Assembly (NCBI GenBank): GCA_902363555.1
Contig: CABJAM010000006.1
Span: forward strand, 79,854 to 143,853
Origin: Lachnospiraceae bacterium
GTDB taxonomy: Bacteria; Bacillota; Clostridia; Lachnospirales; Lachnospiraceae
DNA length: 64,000 bases
Direction: 5' to 3'
A program made the translations under genes and the position numbers. Positions 43,213-52,002 of the stretch are shown piece by piece (position 1 is the stretch's first letter; each line of letters opens with the position of its first letter). Under the pieces are notes generated by a model. It did not search any database, was not told the DNA's origin, and saw nothing but the letters and a program-made list of their open reading frames with translations.

Positions 43213-43500
43213 ATAATTATCAATCGAATTGGTGCTGAGTTTGAATATGAAGGCACAACCTATATTGTCGGCGCTCCCATTGTGGGAACGCCGGGAAGCG
43301 AATATGATGGCCTGTATGGGATGATTACGGAAATCCGTGATGGGGAGGATAAGGAAACGGAAAATGAAACGCCGGATCTGTACTGCTCCTTTGAGGTTCC
43401 TGAACTGCCCTGTGAAGTAAAAAAGCTGGGGGATGTCTTTTGTAGGCATCCCCCAGTTGATTTAAATAGGTATAGAAGAAAGATGACTTTTTTGCTATAA
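43213..43500 (+). CDS. Small element protein with probable non-ATG (ATA or ATT) start
   Basis: The frame is open from a strong AAAGGAGGT ribosome site at 43197-43205. There is no ATG, GTG or TTG at usable distance: ATA at 43213 (7 bases) or ATT at 43216 (10 bases) would be the start, giving IINRIGAEFEYEGTTYIVGA and so on, about 95 residues. The next usual start, GTG 43282, has no ribosome site and would cut a coherent protein. Either a rare start is used or an ATG was mutated to ATA. The 3' end runs through a perfect hairpin. Family unknown. Confidence 0.5.
   Translation: MIINRIGAEFEYEGTTYIVGAPIVGTPGSEYDGLYGMITEIRDGEDKETENETPDLYCSFEVPELPCEVKKLGDVFCRHPPVDLNRYRRKMTFLL
43426..43456 (+). terminator. 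10-bp hairpin inside the end of the preceding gene
   Basis: CTGGGGGATG (43426-43435) pairs with CATCCCCCAG (43447-43456). There is no T run. Because it lies in the last 25 codons of the open frame, the true protein may have ended earlier before a rearrangement. Confidence 0.5.
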
Positions 43501-43526
43501 TGCAAATAGTGAATAGGAGGCGAAAT

Positions 43527-43853
43527 ATGTCTGTTTATTATAGTCCGGAAACATACAAAAAGATTATCAGGGATGGAAAAGAATGCTGGGTATATGATTG
43601 GGGCAAAAATGCTAATATAGATACATTCAATTATATGCTTGACAGATGGGAAGGCGAAACCCAGCGGTTTTATTATAATGGCGATACACAACAGTTTTTT
43701 CTCATCGACAAACAAGAACACCTTGTAATGGAAATAATCAATCCAGCAGTTGTAAAATTTATTAGAGAGAATCTTTATATGGCGAACATTAATGAAACTT
43801 TTATTGAATTATTCACTTCGCTTGGAGGATTCAAAGAAATCAAATACGAGTAG
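43527..43853 (+). CDS. Small element protein of unknown function
   Basis: A 108-residue protein from ATG 43527 behind ATAGGAGG. Aromatic-rich (SVYYSPETYKKIIRDGKECW, RFYYNGDTQQFF), mixed strand and helix. The base composition is somewhat richer in A/T than its neighbours. Unit C follows. No family recognised. Confidence 0.6.
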   Translation: MSVYYSPETYKKIIRDGKECWVYDWGKNANIDTFNYMLDRWEGETQRFYYNGDTQQFFLIDKQEHLVMEIINPAVVKFIRENLYMANINETFIELFTSLGGFKEIKYE

Positions 43854-43921
43854 GCATTGTGTATCAAGTAAAAGTACAATAAAGCCAACTACATGCTCTT
43901 TCCCAAATGGATTGACTATTT

Positions 43922-44043
43922 TGATGAATTCTGCTACAATATCTATATCAGTATCAAGTTTGGCTACGGCTGAACATAGTTTAACAGAGTTTATCAAAGT
44001 GTCATTTGCAATTCTGCAGATGGCACTTTTTTTGTTTTCTGGC
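43922..44043 (+). ncRNA. Promoter-leader-terminator unit C
   Basis: TTGACT (43922-43927), 17 bases, TACAAT (43945-43950), about 55 bases, then a 14-bp hairpin at 44007-44038 with AAGTGTC and GGCACTT arms and a T run. It is the third member of the series with A and B and lies 100 bases before the gene at 44143. Confidence 0.7.
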
Positions 44044-44142
44044 CAATTTATATTTGGGCATAAGCCAGCAGTCTTTCGAGATTGCTGGCTTTTGTTATAT
44101 ATCAAGGCGACAATCTCGCCAAAAAAGAAAGGAGCATGAAAT

Positions 44143-45285
44143 ATGCCAAAACAATGTCAGGATGGTTTCTACACCACATTCAGTTCCTACCCTTTTATGT
44201 TGGATTATCACAAGGAGCAATCGAAAAACAGTCGTTGGGTGAAAGCCAGGGTCAGCGACCTTGAGATTCAGCCGTTGGGAAAAGGCTCTGCTCTGAGTGC
44301 TAATCTGTCAGCATTTGCGGCAGGAACCACACAGGATGCTGTGGATGACACAGTTGAAAATCTTGGTCTGGCCATGCGTATTAACGGAGAACTTTTCCCT
44401 ATACGTATGACGGCCTACAAAAGTCTGCTTGACCGGGCAAAAATCGGAGGTACAGCGCTGCCTAAGCTCAGCCGTGAGGCTCTGGCAGAGGTATTAAATG
44501 CTTGCATGGAACTTTATTCGTCAGAAGCGCTTCTTCTCATTCGTGATGAGAAGGTGGCAGCGGTTCATTCTGGAGATGCGGTTGATTATTCAGTGTTGCC
44601 AGTCGATGAACTTCTTGTTGCACTGAAGGGAAAGTTGGATGCACAATTCAACGGAAATGTATTCGAGTCTGGATACTGCGATCACGCCATGGTAAGCGCA
44701 TCATGGACGATGCCGGATCAGAAAGAGGATCTACTGGAGGTGTATACAAAGCTTTTGGATTCTCAAGGGAAATCAGCGATGGCCTCCAAACTGACTCCGG
44801 GCGTTCGTTTTATGAGTTCGGATACCGGTGTGGCTTCGGCAAAGGTCTCTGCTCTTTTAGTGAGTGGAAAGCGCTCCATCCATATCGGGGGGTGTATCGC
44901 AGTTGACCACAGGCATCAGTCTAAGGTTTCCGATTTTGATACGGCGTTGGATCAGCTGTTTGCCCAATTTGGGGATAGCATTGCCAAATTACAAAAACTG
45001 CTGGAGGTTCATCTGGATTATCCGATAAACGCAATGACCAGGGTTTGCAAAAAACTGAGTCTGCCAAAAAAGGCTGCAGTTGAGGCCATAGCTATGTACG
45101 AGATGGCATACGGAGGTGGTCCGGCGACAGCCCACGACGTATTTCTTGCTATGCAGGAGATCCCGTTTATTTTGAGGACGGAGAACACGCCGGAAAGCAA
45201 GATGTTGGTCATAGAAGAAAATATGGCCCGTGCGCTCTCACTCAGATGGAGCGATTATGACCTTGCAAAGGCGGTGAGTTACTGA
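44143..45285 (+). CDS. Plasmid/phage-like protein, DUF932-like
   Basis: A 380-residue soluble protein behind AAAGGAGC. Features: SRWVKARVSDLEIQPLGKG at the start, NGELFPIRMTAYKSLLDRAK, and a long helical C-terminus. Size, the early Met-rich residues and its place before a YqaJ nuclease fit the plasmid/phage DUF932-type proteins, but I am not sure. It overlaps the YqaJ gene by one base, so the pair is coupled. It may be a DNA-processing partner of that nuclease. Confidence 0.6.
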   Translation: MPKQCQDGFYTTFSSYPFMLDYHKEQSKNSRWVKARVSDLEIQPLGKGSALSANLSAFAAGTTQDAVDDTVENLGLAMRINGELFPIRMTAYKSLLDRAKIGGTALPKLSREALAEVLNACMELYSSEALLLIRDEKVAAVHSGDAVDYSVLPVDELLVALKGKLDAQFNGNVFESGYCDHAMVSASWTMPDQKEDLLEVYTKLLDSQGKSAMASKLTPGVRFMSSDTGVASAKVSALLVSGKRSIHIGGCIAVDHRHQSKVSDFDTALDQLFAQFGDSIAKLQKLLEVHLDYPINAMTRVCKKLSLPKKAAVEAIAMYEMAYGGGPATAHDVFLAMQEIPFILRTENTPESKMLVIEENMARALSLRWSDYDLAKAVSY

Positions 45286-46322
45286 TGGCAAAACCGATTA
45301 TTCTTTGCGACACTGCGGGTATGACCAATGACAGATGGCTGGAATGCCGTATGCATGGACCGAAAGGAAACATTCCCTATACCGTGGGCGGAAGTGATGT
45401 TGCAGCCATTTTTGGCGTATCACCATGGACGACTCCACTGGAACTGTGGAAAATCAAAAAAGGGCAAATGAAGCCTGCTAAAAAAACCAATGCCAATCAA
45501 TTGCAGATGGGGCACCTTTTAGAGCCGATTGCTGCCTATTGGTATGGTGCAAAGACAGGCAACACCGTTATTGAAGATACTAATCTGTATCAGCACGCAG
45601 ATCATCCTTATGCTCTTGCCAATTTCGATCGGCGCTTTACACGGGCGTCTGATAACGAACCGGGGATTTTGGAGTGTAAAAGCTGTACTTATCACAAAGC
45701 GGATGAGTGGGCAGATGGAGCGATTCCGCTCTACTATGAACTGCAGCTGAGGTTTTATCTTGCAGTAGCGGATGTGAACATCGGCGCCTTTTCCGCAGTT
45801 TGGGGAAATAATCCGGACAATGATCTGGCAATGCCTGAGATTATTCGGGATAAGGCGAAAGAGAATATGATTTTTGAACGCCTGGACGAATGGATCTGGA
45901 GCCTTGAGAATGACAAGCCTCCAACTATGGCGGATGTCGCACCAAAGCTTGCTTTGGAATCACTGGCAAGGATTTATGGTGCAAGTCAGGCTGGGCTTCC
46001 AACGATAGAGTTTTCACGCAAGTATGAATCGCCCTTGCGCAGAATCGCAATGCTTCAGGGAAAAATCTCTGAATGCAACAGAGACATCAAAACGTATGAA
46101 AAGGAGATTGAAGCACATAGTGTGCGAATTGCCGAAGTCATGAAAGAGCATGAGCATGGCGTCTTGGAGACGACCAGTGATAAGCTTCTGATTGATTTCG
46201 TGACAAAAACAACCCGCAGGCCCGATTCCAAGGCTTTGAAAGAAAAGTACCCGGCAATTTATACCGATGTTTTGAAAGCGTCGGAAAGCCGTAAGGTAAA
46301 GGTGTCGGTCCAGCCAATTTAG
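45285..46322 (+). CDS. YqaJ-type (lambda exonuclease-like) recombination nuclease
   Basis: A 345-residue protein of the PD-(D/E)XK group. Landmarks: VGGSDVAAIFGVSPWTTPLELW, GHLLEPIAAYWY (catalytic Glu), ANFDRRF, and ILECKSCTY (Glu-x-Lys of the active site), then YELQLRFYLAV. It should resect DNA ends to make single strands for annealing, in concert with the SSB and an annealing protein. The C-terminal 100 residues form a coiled-coil-like extension. No classical RecT or Erf is visible; the protein at 49609 is a possible partner. Confidence 0.88.
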   Translation: MAKPIILCDTAGMTNDRWLECRMHGPKGNIPYTVGGSDVAAIFGVSPWTTPLELWKIKKGQMKPAKKTNANQLQMGHLLEPIAAYWYGAKTGNTVIEDTNLYQHADHPYALANFDRRFTRASDNEPGILECKSCTYHKADEWADGAIPLYYELQLRFYLAVADVNIGAFSAVWGNNPDNDLAMPEIIRDKAKENMIFERLDEWIWSLENDKPPTMADVAPKLALESLARIYGASQAGLPTIEFSRKYESPLRRIAMLQGKISECNRDIKTYEKEIEAHSVRIAEVMKEHEHGVLETTSDKLLIDFVTKTTRRPDSKALKEKYPAIYTDVLKASESRKVKVSVQPI

Positions 46323-46335
46323 GAAGGAGATCATA

Positions 46336-46860
46336 ATGGAAAACATTTATCATGAAGGTTGGGAACAGGAGCTGGTTTATCAGTTCCTGCCATATGACAG
46401 GTGCAAAAAGAGGGCGTATATCTGCTCGCCGCTCAGTGCAGACACGGATGAAGGGATTGCACAGAATATGCAGGCGGCAAGGGCGTATATGTTCTATGCC
46501 ATGAAAAGGATGGGCATGAACGCAAGTGCGCCACATGCGTACCTCCCGATGATCCTTTGCGACAATGTCCCGTCTGACAGAGCACTCGCTCTTCAGTTCG
46601 GCCTGGAACTGCTGAAAGACAGCGATATTCTGTTGATGTGTGGAAATCGGATCAGCAGTGGGATGCGTGGGGAAATCGCCCATGCAATCCGCCTGAAGAT
46701 GCCAATGATTGCTTTTGATGAGGGTATATACCTGGAAGTACAGAAGGAACTGACAAAGCGTGGCTGCGATAAGCGGAAAGTTCGCCTGGATAGGGAAAAC
46801 TTCCTGATGGGTATCTCTGCTCCTTTGTCATATCTTGAAAATGCGGCGATGTTCCGATGA
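46336..46860 (+). CDS. DUF4406-like (nucleoside deoxyribosyltransferase-fold) protein
   Basis: A 174-residue protein. AYICSPLSADTDEGIAQNMQ, then YLPMILCD and SDILLMCGNRISSGMRGEIA match the small family related to nucleoside 2-deoxyribosyltransferases that is common in phages and mobile elements. It might modify nucleotides or bind them. GGAAGGAGATC precedes the ATG, 13 bases after the nuclease. A terminator follows. Confidence 0.75.
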   Translation: MENIYHEGWEQELVYQFLPYDRCKKRAYICSPLSADTDEGIAQNMQAARAYMFYAMKRMGMNASAPHAYLPMILCDNVPSDRALALQFGLELLKDSDILLMCGNRISSGMRGEIAHAIRLKMPMIAFDEGIYLEVQKELTKRGCDKRKVRLDRENFLMGISAPLSYLENAAMFR

Positions 46861-46888
46861 ACGGACAACTGGCTGCAGCTTCACAAAA

Positions 46889-46928
46889 AACTCCCGTTGT
46901 ATCTTTGGATACGATCCGGGAGTTTTTT
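46889..46928 (+). terminator. Intrinsic terminator
   Basis: AACTCCCG pairs with CGGGAGTT, with an inner GTATC/GATAC helix, followed by six T in all (46889-46928). Confidence 0.88.
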
Positions 46929-46965
46929 GTATCTATAACACGTCTCAGAGAAAGGAGTAAAAATT

Positions 46966-49137
46966 TTGCTATGTGAATTTGATAGGCTCATATATCCACA
47001 AAGTATTACGGCTGTTGATGCCAGCAGTTATATGATTGCGCTTTACCATCCATGTGAAAAAATCAAAGATAGCACAGGGAACACGGTTACACAGGTGAAG
47101 GCAGTGGGATATTGCTTACCTATATCGAGTAACCTGCGCTACGACATGCTTGGGCATTGGAGTAAAAATCCCAAATTCGGCGTCCAGTTTGAAGTGGAGA
47201 GTTATAACGAAGTGGTAATACCGACGAAGGAAGGCATCATTGCCTATCTTTCTTCCGGGCAGATTAAAGGGATTGGTCCCAAGATAGCGGAGAAAATATA
47301 CGCAGTTTTTGGCCAGCGGTCACTGGAGGTGTTGGATAAAGAACCGGAAAGGCTTCTTGCCATACCGGGGATCAGTGAGATAAAACTGAAAAAAATCTAT
47401 GATTCTTATCTGGTCAATCGTGGAGCCCGGGACGTGGTGGCGTTTCTGTCACCGCATGGCATTACGCCGAACCGAGCGGTACGCCTGTACAAAGAGTATG
47501 GGGACAATACGATGGATATTGTAAAAAATCATCCCTACCAGCTCTGCGACATGGCTGGGATCGGCTTCAAGACGGCAGACCATATTGCTATGAGCATGGG
47601 ATTTGACCAGCTATCGACAGAGCGTGTAGATGAAGGACTCCTGTATACGCTGGCGGATGCAGAAGGTAAAGGGCATCTCTGCATGGAGAAACATGAGTTT
47701 GTGAAAGCCTGCCTGAAAATTCTGGATACGCCTATGCTGACAGCAGAAATGGTGGCGAACCGTGCAGCCAGACTGGTTTTCAGCGGACAGTTGGTATCGT
47801 ACCAGGGCAATGTGTATAGGGCAAAAACCGCACATGCGGAAGAACAGCTTGCCTCCGCTATTCATCAGCAGATGAAGCACCGGAAGGTGCATAGTTATGG
47901 GGATTTGGATACCGCCATAGATGCGGAGGAGCAGAAGCTGAAAATGAAGTTTGCGCCGGAGCAGCGTGAAGCGGTAAAAATGGCGCTGACACAGGGGCTC
48001 TCCATCATTACCGGTGGACCTGGAACAGGAAAGACATTGATACAACGTGCCATTTTGGATATTTACCAAAAAAACAATCCAATAAGTGAAATCTGCTGCT
48101 GCGCCCCTACGGGCAGGGCGGCGAGGAGGATGGAACAGGCAACCGGAGTTCCGGCTTCAACCGTCCATAAAGCTCTCGGGTTGATGGCAGATGAGGACGG
48201 AGACTATGATGGCCCCGAAGCACTTACTGCAGACCTGATAGTGGTAGATGAGATTTCCATGCTGGATGTTTACCTAGCCGGATATCTGTTTGAAGCAGTG
48301 AAATATGGCGCCCAGATGGTGCTGATTGGCGATGCGGATCAGTTGCCCTCGGTAGGACCCGGCGCGGTGCTCAGTGAGATGATTGCCAGCGGATGTATCC
48401 CGGTTGTGCGGTTGGACAAGGTGTTTCGCCAGAATGCGGGAAGCCGCATAGCGGCAAACGCGAAGTTGATCCGCCATGGGAATGTGGGTCTGGAGTATGG
48501 GAACGATTTTCAGTTTATCAATTCTTCCAGACTTTCTGATTCTGCTGAACTCATTGTCGATCTCTATCTGCAGGAAACTGAGAAATACGGGGTCGATAAC
48601 GTAGCACTGCTTACGCCATACCGGCAAAAGACAGAAACCGGAGTCAACGCACTGAATGAGCGCTTGCGTGAGAAGGTGAATCCGCCGGATGCACATAAAC
48701 CGGAAGTTGTTTTCGGAAACCGAAAATTTCGGTGTGGGGATAAGGTCATGCAGATCAAAAACCATGATGATGTCAATAACGGCGATATCGGCTATATCAG
48801 AAAAATTATCCGCATTGGCGATGACACTACGATTCATGTGGATTTTGGCGACGGGCGCATGAAAGAGTACGATTCCAGTGAACTGGATATGTTGAATTTA
48901 GGCTATGCCTCTACCATCCATAAATCACAGGGGTCGGAATACCAGTCCGTTATCATCAACCTGCAGTGCGCCCATTCCATCATGCTGACAAGGCCGCTTA
49001 TCTATACGGCAATTACACGAGGAAAGGAGCGTGTAACCATTGTCGGGGAAAAAAGGGCGCTTTGTATTTCCATTAAAAGAACTGACACAGAAAAACGCGG
49101 CACCTGCCTCGCTAGGCGGTTGCAGGAGCTTGCTTGA
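46966..49137 (+). CDS. recD2: RecD2-like SF1B DNA helicase
   Basis: A 723-residue helicase. N-terminal OB and helix-hairpin-helix repeats (IKGIGPKIAEKIYAVFG, AIPGISEIKLKKI, DMAGIGFKTADHIA), then helicase motifs: Walker A GGPGTGKT (K356), Walker B VVDEISM, GDADQLPSVGPGAVL, LTPYRQKTETG, and the C-terminal SH3/UvrD-like block with GYASTIHKSQGSEY and TAITRGKERV. It unwinds DNA 5' to 3'. TTG 46966 is 8 bases after AAAGGAG. It is close to housekeeping RecD2 in length and likely drives element replication or recombination. The next gene overlaps it. Confidence 0.92.
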   Translation: MLCEFDRLIYPQSITAVDASSYMIALYHPCEKIKDSTGNTVTQVKAVGYCLPISSNLRYDMLGHWSKNPKFGVQFEVESYNEVVIPTKEGIIAYLSSGQIKGIGPKIAEKIYAVFGQRSLEVLDKEPERLLAIPGISEIKLKKIYDSYLVNRGARDVVAFLSPHGITPNRAVRLYKEYGDNTMDIVKNHPYQLCDMAGIGFKTADHIAMSMGFDQLSTERVDEGLLYTLADAEGKGHLCMEKHEFVKACLKILDTPMLTAEMVANRAARLVFSGQLVSYQGNVYRAKTAHAEEQLASAIHQQMKHRKVHSYGDLDTAIDAEEQKLKMKFAPEQREAVKMALTQGLSIITGGPGTGKTLIQRAILDIYQKNNPISEICCCAPTGRAARRMEQATGVPASTVHKALGLMADEDGDYDGPEALTADLIVVDEISMLDVYLAGYLFEAVKYGAQMVLIGDADQLPSVGPGAVLSEMIASGCIPVVRLDKVFRQNAGSRIAANAKLIRHGNVGLEYGNDFQFINSSRLSDSAELIVDLYLQETEKYGVDNVALLTPYRQKTETGVNALNERLREKVNPPDAHKPEVVFGNRKFRCGDKVMQIKNHDDVNNGDIGYIRKIIRIGDDTTIHVDFGDGRMKEYDSSELDMLNLGYASTIHKSQGSEYQSVIINLQCAHSIMLTRPLIYTAITRGKERVTIVGEKRALCISIKRTDTEKRGTCLARRLQELA

Positions 49138-49151
49138 AGAAAGGAGCAGCT

Positions 49152-49595
49152 ATGGCTACAATATTAGATCAATATCTTGAGAAACAGAATACTATCAGAT
49201 CCCAGATTGCCGAGAACAGTCTTCCGCCGGAAGATCTGCTGATTATGCAGGAACTGAATTACCGCATTTGCGTCTTGGAAACATTTCAGTCTTTTTGTAA
49301 GTCCGCGCCAATTACAATGGATACAAAGGTCATGGGCTATCACTTTCAGATGGTAGATGCGTATGTACGTTTTACCTTAAATGAAAGACGATTCGGATTA
49401 AAAGCCGATGCAGAAGGCCAGAAACGTCGTGAAACAGCACTCAGTTCTTTTGAACACGTTGTACAGGACGGCAGAAAGCGGTTTTCCAGCTTTAAGGCAG
49501 GAACACAGGAGCAGTACAAAACAAGCATCAGTCAATATGTCCATACGATTCTTCCGGTTTGGATGCAGTATCGGAACACATATATCAATTTATAA
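49152..49595 (+). CDS. Element protein of unknown function
   Basis: A 147-residue helical protein with ATG 49152 behind GAAAGGAGCAGC; in-frame codons before it overlap the helicase end. Helices with heptad-like spacing (YLEKQNTIRSQIAENSLPPE, GQKRRETALSSFEHVV). It lies between the helicase and the 49609 gene with 13 bases to the latter, so it probably works in the same DNA-processing step. Family not recognised. Confidence 0.6.
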   Translation: MATILDQYLEKQNTIRSQIAENSLPPEDLLIMQELNYRICVLETFQSFCKSAPITMDTKVMGYHFQMVDAYVRFTLNERRFGLKADAEGQKRRETALSSFEHVVQDGRKRFSSFKAGTQEQYKTSISQYVHTILPVWMQYRNTYINL

Positions 49596-49608
49596 GGAGG
49601 CTACAATT

Positions 49609-50367
49609 ATGAGTCAGAATAACTCGAATGAGAAGGCGGCAATGCTCGCCAAAATCGAAACAATTCATCAGGTGGATGGATTTGATCCTACGCCGTTTGC
49701 TGTGGATTATACGGATCTGGGAACCGGAGAGGTGCGCAAGCGCCTCCCGGTCATGATACAGATGGCGTGGTTCCGTCTGAAATATCCGGAAGGCCGCATT
49801 GCTGTACAGGTGAATTCTGCAAAGGATTGCTTTGTGGCAACAGCTCGCGTGTATCCGAACTATAAGGATGCAGCAGACTGTTATCTGGCAGAGGCAACAG
49901 CCTCCAGGGGATATTGCGAAGATAAACCGTCTGTTTCCCCACGGGAGTGGGCTCAGACAGCTGCTGTCGGCATTGCTCTCCGGAATGCAGGCTTTGGACT
50001 GCAGTTTTCCATGGCAGGTGAAGATTTTGAGTCTTCTGTTGTGGATGAGCTGGGAATCTCCGCCGCTCAACCTCAAACAGAATCAGCAAAAAAACAAGAG
50101 GTGTCAGAACCAAAATCGGAACCGGCACAAGAGGAATACGCTGTAAATGAACCGGTGCAAAAGGAACTGACCCCAGAAGAAAAGCTGGCACAGGCAATGA
50201 ATGTACCTTGCCCAATCTCAAAATTCAGCGGAAAAACACTTGGCGAGGTATTATCGCTGGATCCCGGTGCAATTAAATGGGTGGCAACGAAATTCACTGG
50301 CGGTGAGGAAATCAAAGCGGCTGCGAAGCTGATTTGTGAATTTTCCCTTCAACAGACAATTGCATAA
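49609..50367 (+). CDS. Possible DNA annealing/processing protein
   Basis: A 252-residue protein from ATG 49609 behind ATAAGGAGG. The core (RLPVMIQMAWFRLKYPEGRI, YLAEATASRGYC, WAQTAAVGIALRNAGFGLQ) recalls single-strand annealing proteins of the Rad52/Sak kind, where a similar helix (A-GRAL-NAGF) is seen, and such a protein would suit the YqaJ nuclease and SSB on this element. A Gln/Glu/Pro-rich linker (about 155-195) joins a short C-terminal domain (KFSGKTLGEVLSLDPGAIKW). The assignment is a guess from pattern and context. Confidence 0.5.
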   Translation: MSQNNSNEKAAMLAKIETIHQVDGFDPTPFAVDYTDLGTGEVRKRLPVMIQMAWFRLKYPEGRIAVQVNSAKDCFVATARVYPNYKDAADCYLAEATASRGYCEDKPSVSPREWAQTAAVGIALRNAGFGLQFSMAGEDFESSVVDELGISAAQPQTESAKKQEVSEPKSEPAQEEYAVNEPVQKELTPEEKLAQAMNVPCPISKFSGKTLGEVLSLDPGAIKWVATKFTGGEEIKAAAKLICEFSLQQTIA

Positions 50368-50438
50368 CAGGTGCTAAAGACCAGGGATTAATGCAGTCAT
50401 CCCCTGAGGTCGGGAATAAGACGAAAAGGAGGACAAAA

Positions 50439-50816
50439 ATGTGTAAAAAATTGAAAAAGCTTCGTTTCAAATGGGAACTTGGAGATGAAATGGTCTCGCT
50501 GCATGTCAACCAATATGCTTATGGCGGGCGGTTGTACATCGGTATGATCAATTACGGAGAATATGGTCCGGAACCCTTTGCAGACATGACGGTAAACCTA
50601 CCAGCCTATGATCTGGAGGATAACGAAGCATTTATTAACGGAGATATCAGCAAAGACCTGTTAAGGTTTGTCAGGGAGAACAAATTGGGAAAGGTGCTGC
50701 CATATACCGTGAAATCCGGGTACGGCAGATATGCGGCGGTGGCTTTCGATCTGGAAAAGCTGGCGGAATACGATCCTACGGGTGTTGCGTTGTTTAAGGA
50801 AAACAGTGGGTTATAG
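50439..50816 (+). CDS. DUF4313-like protein
   Basis: A 125-residue protein from ATG 50439 behind AAAAGGAGGAC. The sequence (HVNQYAYGGRLYIGMIN, PEPFADMTVNLPAYDLEDNEAF, EYDPTGVALF) fits the DUF4313 family, small proteins typical of clostridial integrative elements. Role unknown. It follows the 49609 gene by 71 bases. Confidence 0.7.
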   Translation: MCKKLKKLRFKWELGDEMVSLHVNQYAYGGRLYIGMINYGEYGPEPFADMTVNLPAYDLEDNEAFINGDISKDLLRFVRENKLGKVLPYTVKSGYGRYAAVAFDLEKLAEYDPTGVALFKENSGL

Positions 50817-50836
50817 GGAAGCAGCCATGAGAAGAA

Positions 50837-50862
50837 GCGGGGGACAGCGTGCTGTTCCCCGC
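50837..50862 (+). terminator. Compact GC-rich hairpin
   Basis: GCGGGGGACAG pairs with CTGTTCCCCGC across a four-base loop, with no T run behind it. It sits between the DUF4313-like and primase genes and may act as a terminator or mRNA-processing site. Confidence 0.5.
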
Positions 50863-50888
50863 ATATTTGAAAAAGGAAAGGAGGCAGC

Positions 50889-51947
50889 ATGGAAATATTT
50901 CATATGAGCGACGTTGTTTCGCTGCTGGGAATCCCGATGCCGCCGTCTGGAAGAAGCTCCTATTATGTGCAGTGTCCCTGTTGTGACGAAAGCCCAAGGA
51001 AAAAGCATCTGAACATCAACCTGAAAAAAGAAGTGTATCGCTGCCCACGGTGTGGAGTGTCCGGCGGCATATTTGACCTGTATTCCCTTTATACTGGGGT
51101 TCCACGTGATAAAGTGCGAAAAGCCTTGGTGGAGAAACTGGGAATGCCTGATAACCGGCCAAAACCTAAAACGAGGATACAGCCGCAGGCAAAGCTGGAA
51201 TGTCCAATAACAGATGTTGATACCCGCCATGCCACATACAGTGCGCTGCTTAATAAGCTGACGCTGGCGGCAGATCATAAAGAAAACCTGCTTGGCAGGG
51301 GGCTGACGGAGGATGACATCATCCGCCTTGGATACAGGACAACGCCTGTAATCGGTATGACAGCGATTGCCGGCAAACTTCAGTCCGAAGGGATGTACTT
51401 AGCTGGTGTTCCTGGTTTTTACAGGAGTGAAAGCGGTACATGGACTTTCATTCATGAAGAGCGCGGTATCTTAATTCCAATGAGGGATAGGCAAGGAAGA
51501 ATTCAGGGACTTCAGATACGCAGAGACAAAGTAAAAAAGAGAAAATTTCGCTGGGTATCCAGTACAGAGCGGCCGGATGGATGCCCTGCAGAAGGGTGGA
51601 CACATCTTGCAGGCCCGGTTAGACCTATGCTGGTGCTGACAGAGGGCCCAATGAAGGCTGATGTGATTCATGCACTGACTGGTCTGACGGTGTTGGCAGT
51701 TCCTGGTGTTAATTCTCTGACGCAGCTTGAAACGACGCTTAGCGATCTACGCGCAGAAGGGGTAGCAGAGATTAAGACTGCTTTTGATATGGATTTTGCA
51801 ACGAACAGCCATGTGCAAAACGGTTACAACAATCTTCTCGGCCTTCTTGATAATATGGGATTCCGGTTTGGTACTTACCTGTGGGACCCACGCTATAAAG
51901 GGCTGGATGATTATATCTGGGAATATTGTTTTCAAAAGAAACAATAA
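50889..51947 (+). CDS. CHC2 zinc-finger DNA primase with Toprim-like domain
   Basis: A 352-residue primase-like protein. The N-terminal zinc finger has CPCCDE and CPRCGVSGG (four cysteines instead of CHC2 Cys-His-Cys2). The C-terminal half has a Toprim-like core: LVLTEGPMKADVIHAL with the catalytic Glu, VPGVNSL, and an acidic FDMDF. It should make primers for plasmid-style replication of the element. AAAGGAGGCAGC precedes the ATG. It is shorter than DnaG and lacks a helicase-binding domain, as in element-borne primases. Confidence 0.85.
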   Translation: MEIFHMSDVVSLLGIPMPPSGRSSYYVQCPCCDESPRKKHLNINLKKEVYRCPRCGVSGGIFDLYSLYTGVPRDKVRKALVEKLGMPDNRPKPKTRIQPQAKLECPITDVDTRHATYSALLNKLTLAADHKENLLGRGLTEDDIIRLGYRTTPVIGMTAIAGKLQSEGMYLAGVPGFYRSESGTWTFIHEERGILIPMRDRQGRIQGLQIRRDKVKKRKFRWVSSTERPDGCPAEGWTHLAGPVRPMLVLTEGPMKADVIHALTGLTVLAVPGVNSLTQLETTLSDLRAEGVAEIKTAFDMDFATNSHVQNGYNNLLGLLDNMGFRFGTYLWDPRYKGLDDYIWEYCFQKKQ

Positions 51948-51953
51948 GAACCG

Positions 51954-51988
51954 GGGTGGGGCAAAAATGCCTCACCCTTTTTTCGTGC
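51954..51988 (+). terminator. Intrinsic terminator after the primase gene
   Basis: GGGTGGGGC pairs with GCCTCACCC (one G-T pair) and is followed by six T. It closes the helicase-primase unit just before the ParM promoter. Confidence 0.85.
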
Positions 51989-52002
51989 GTTTTTTAGATC
52001 GA

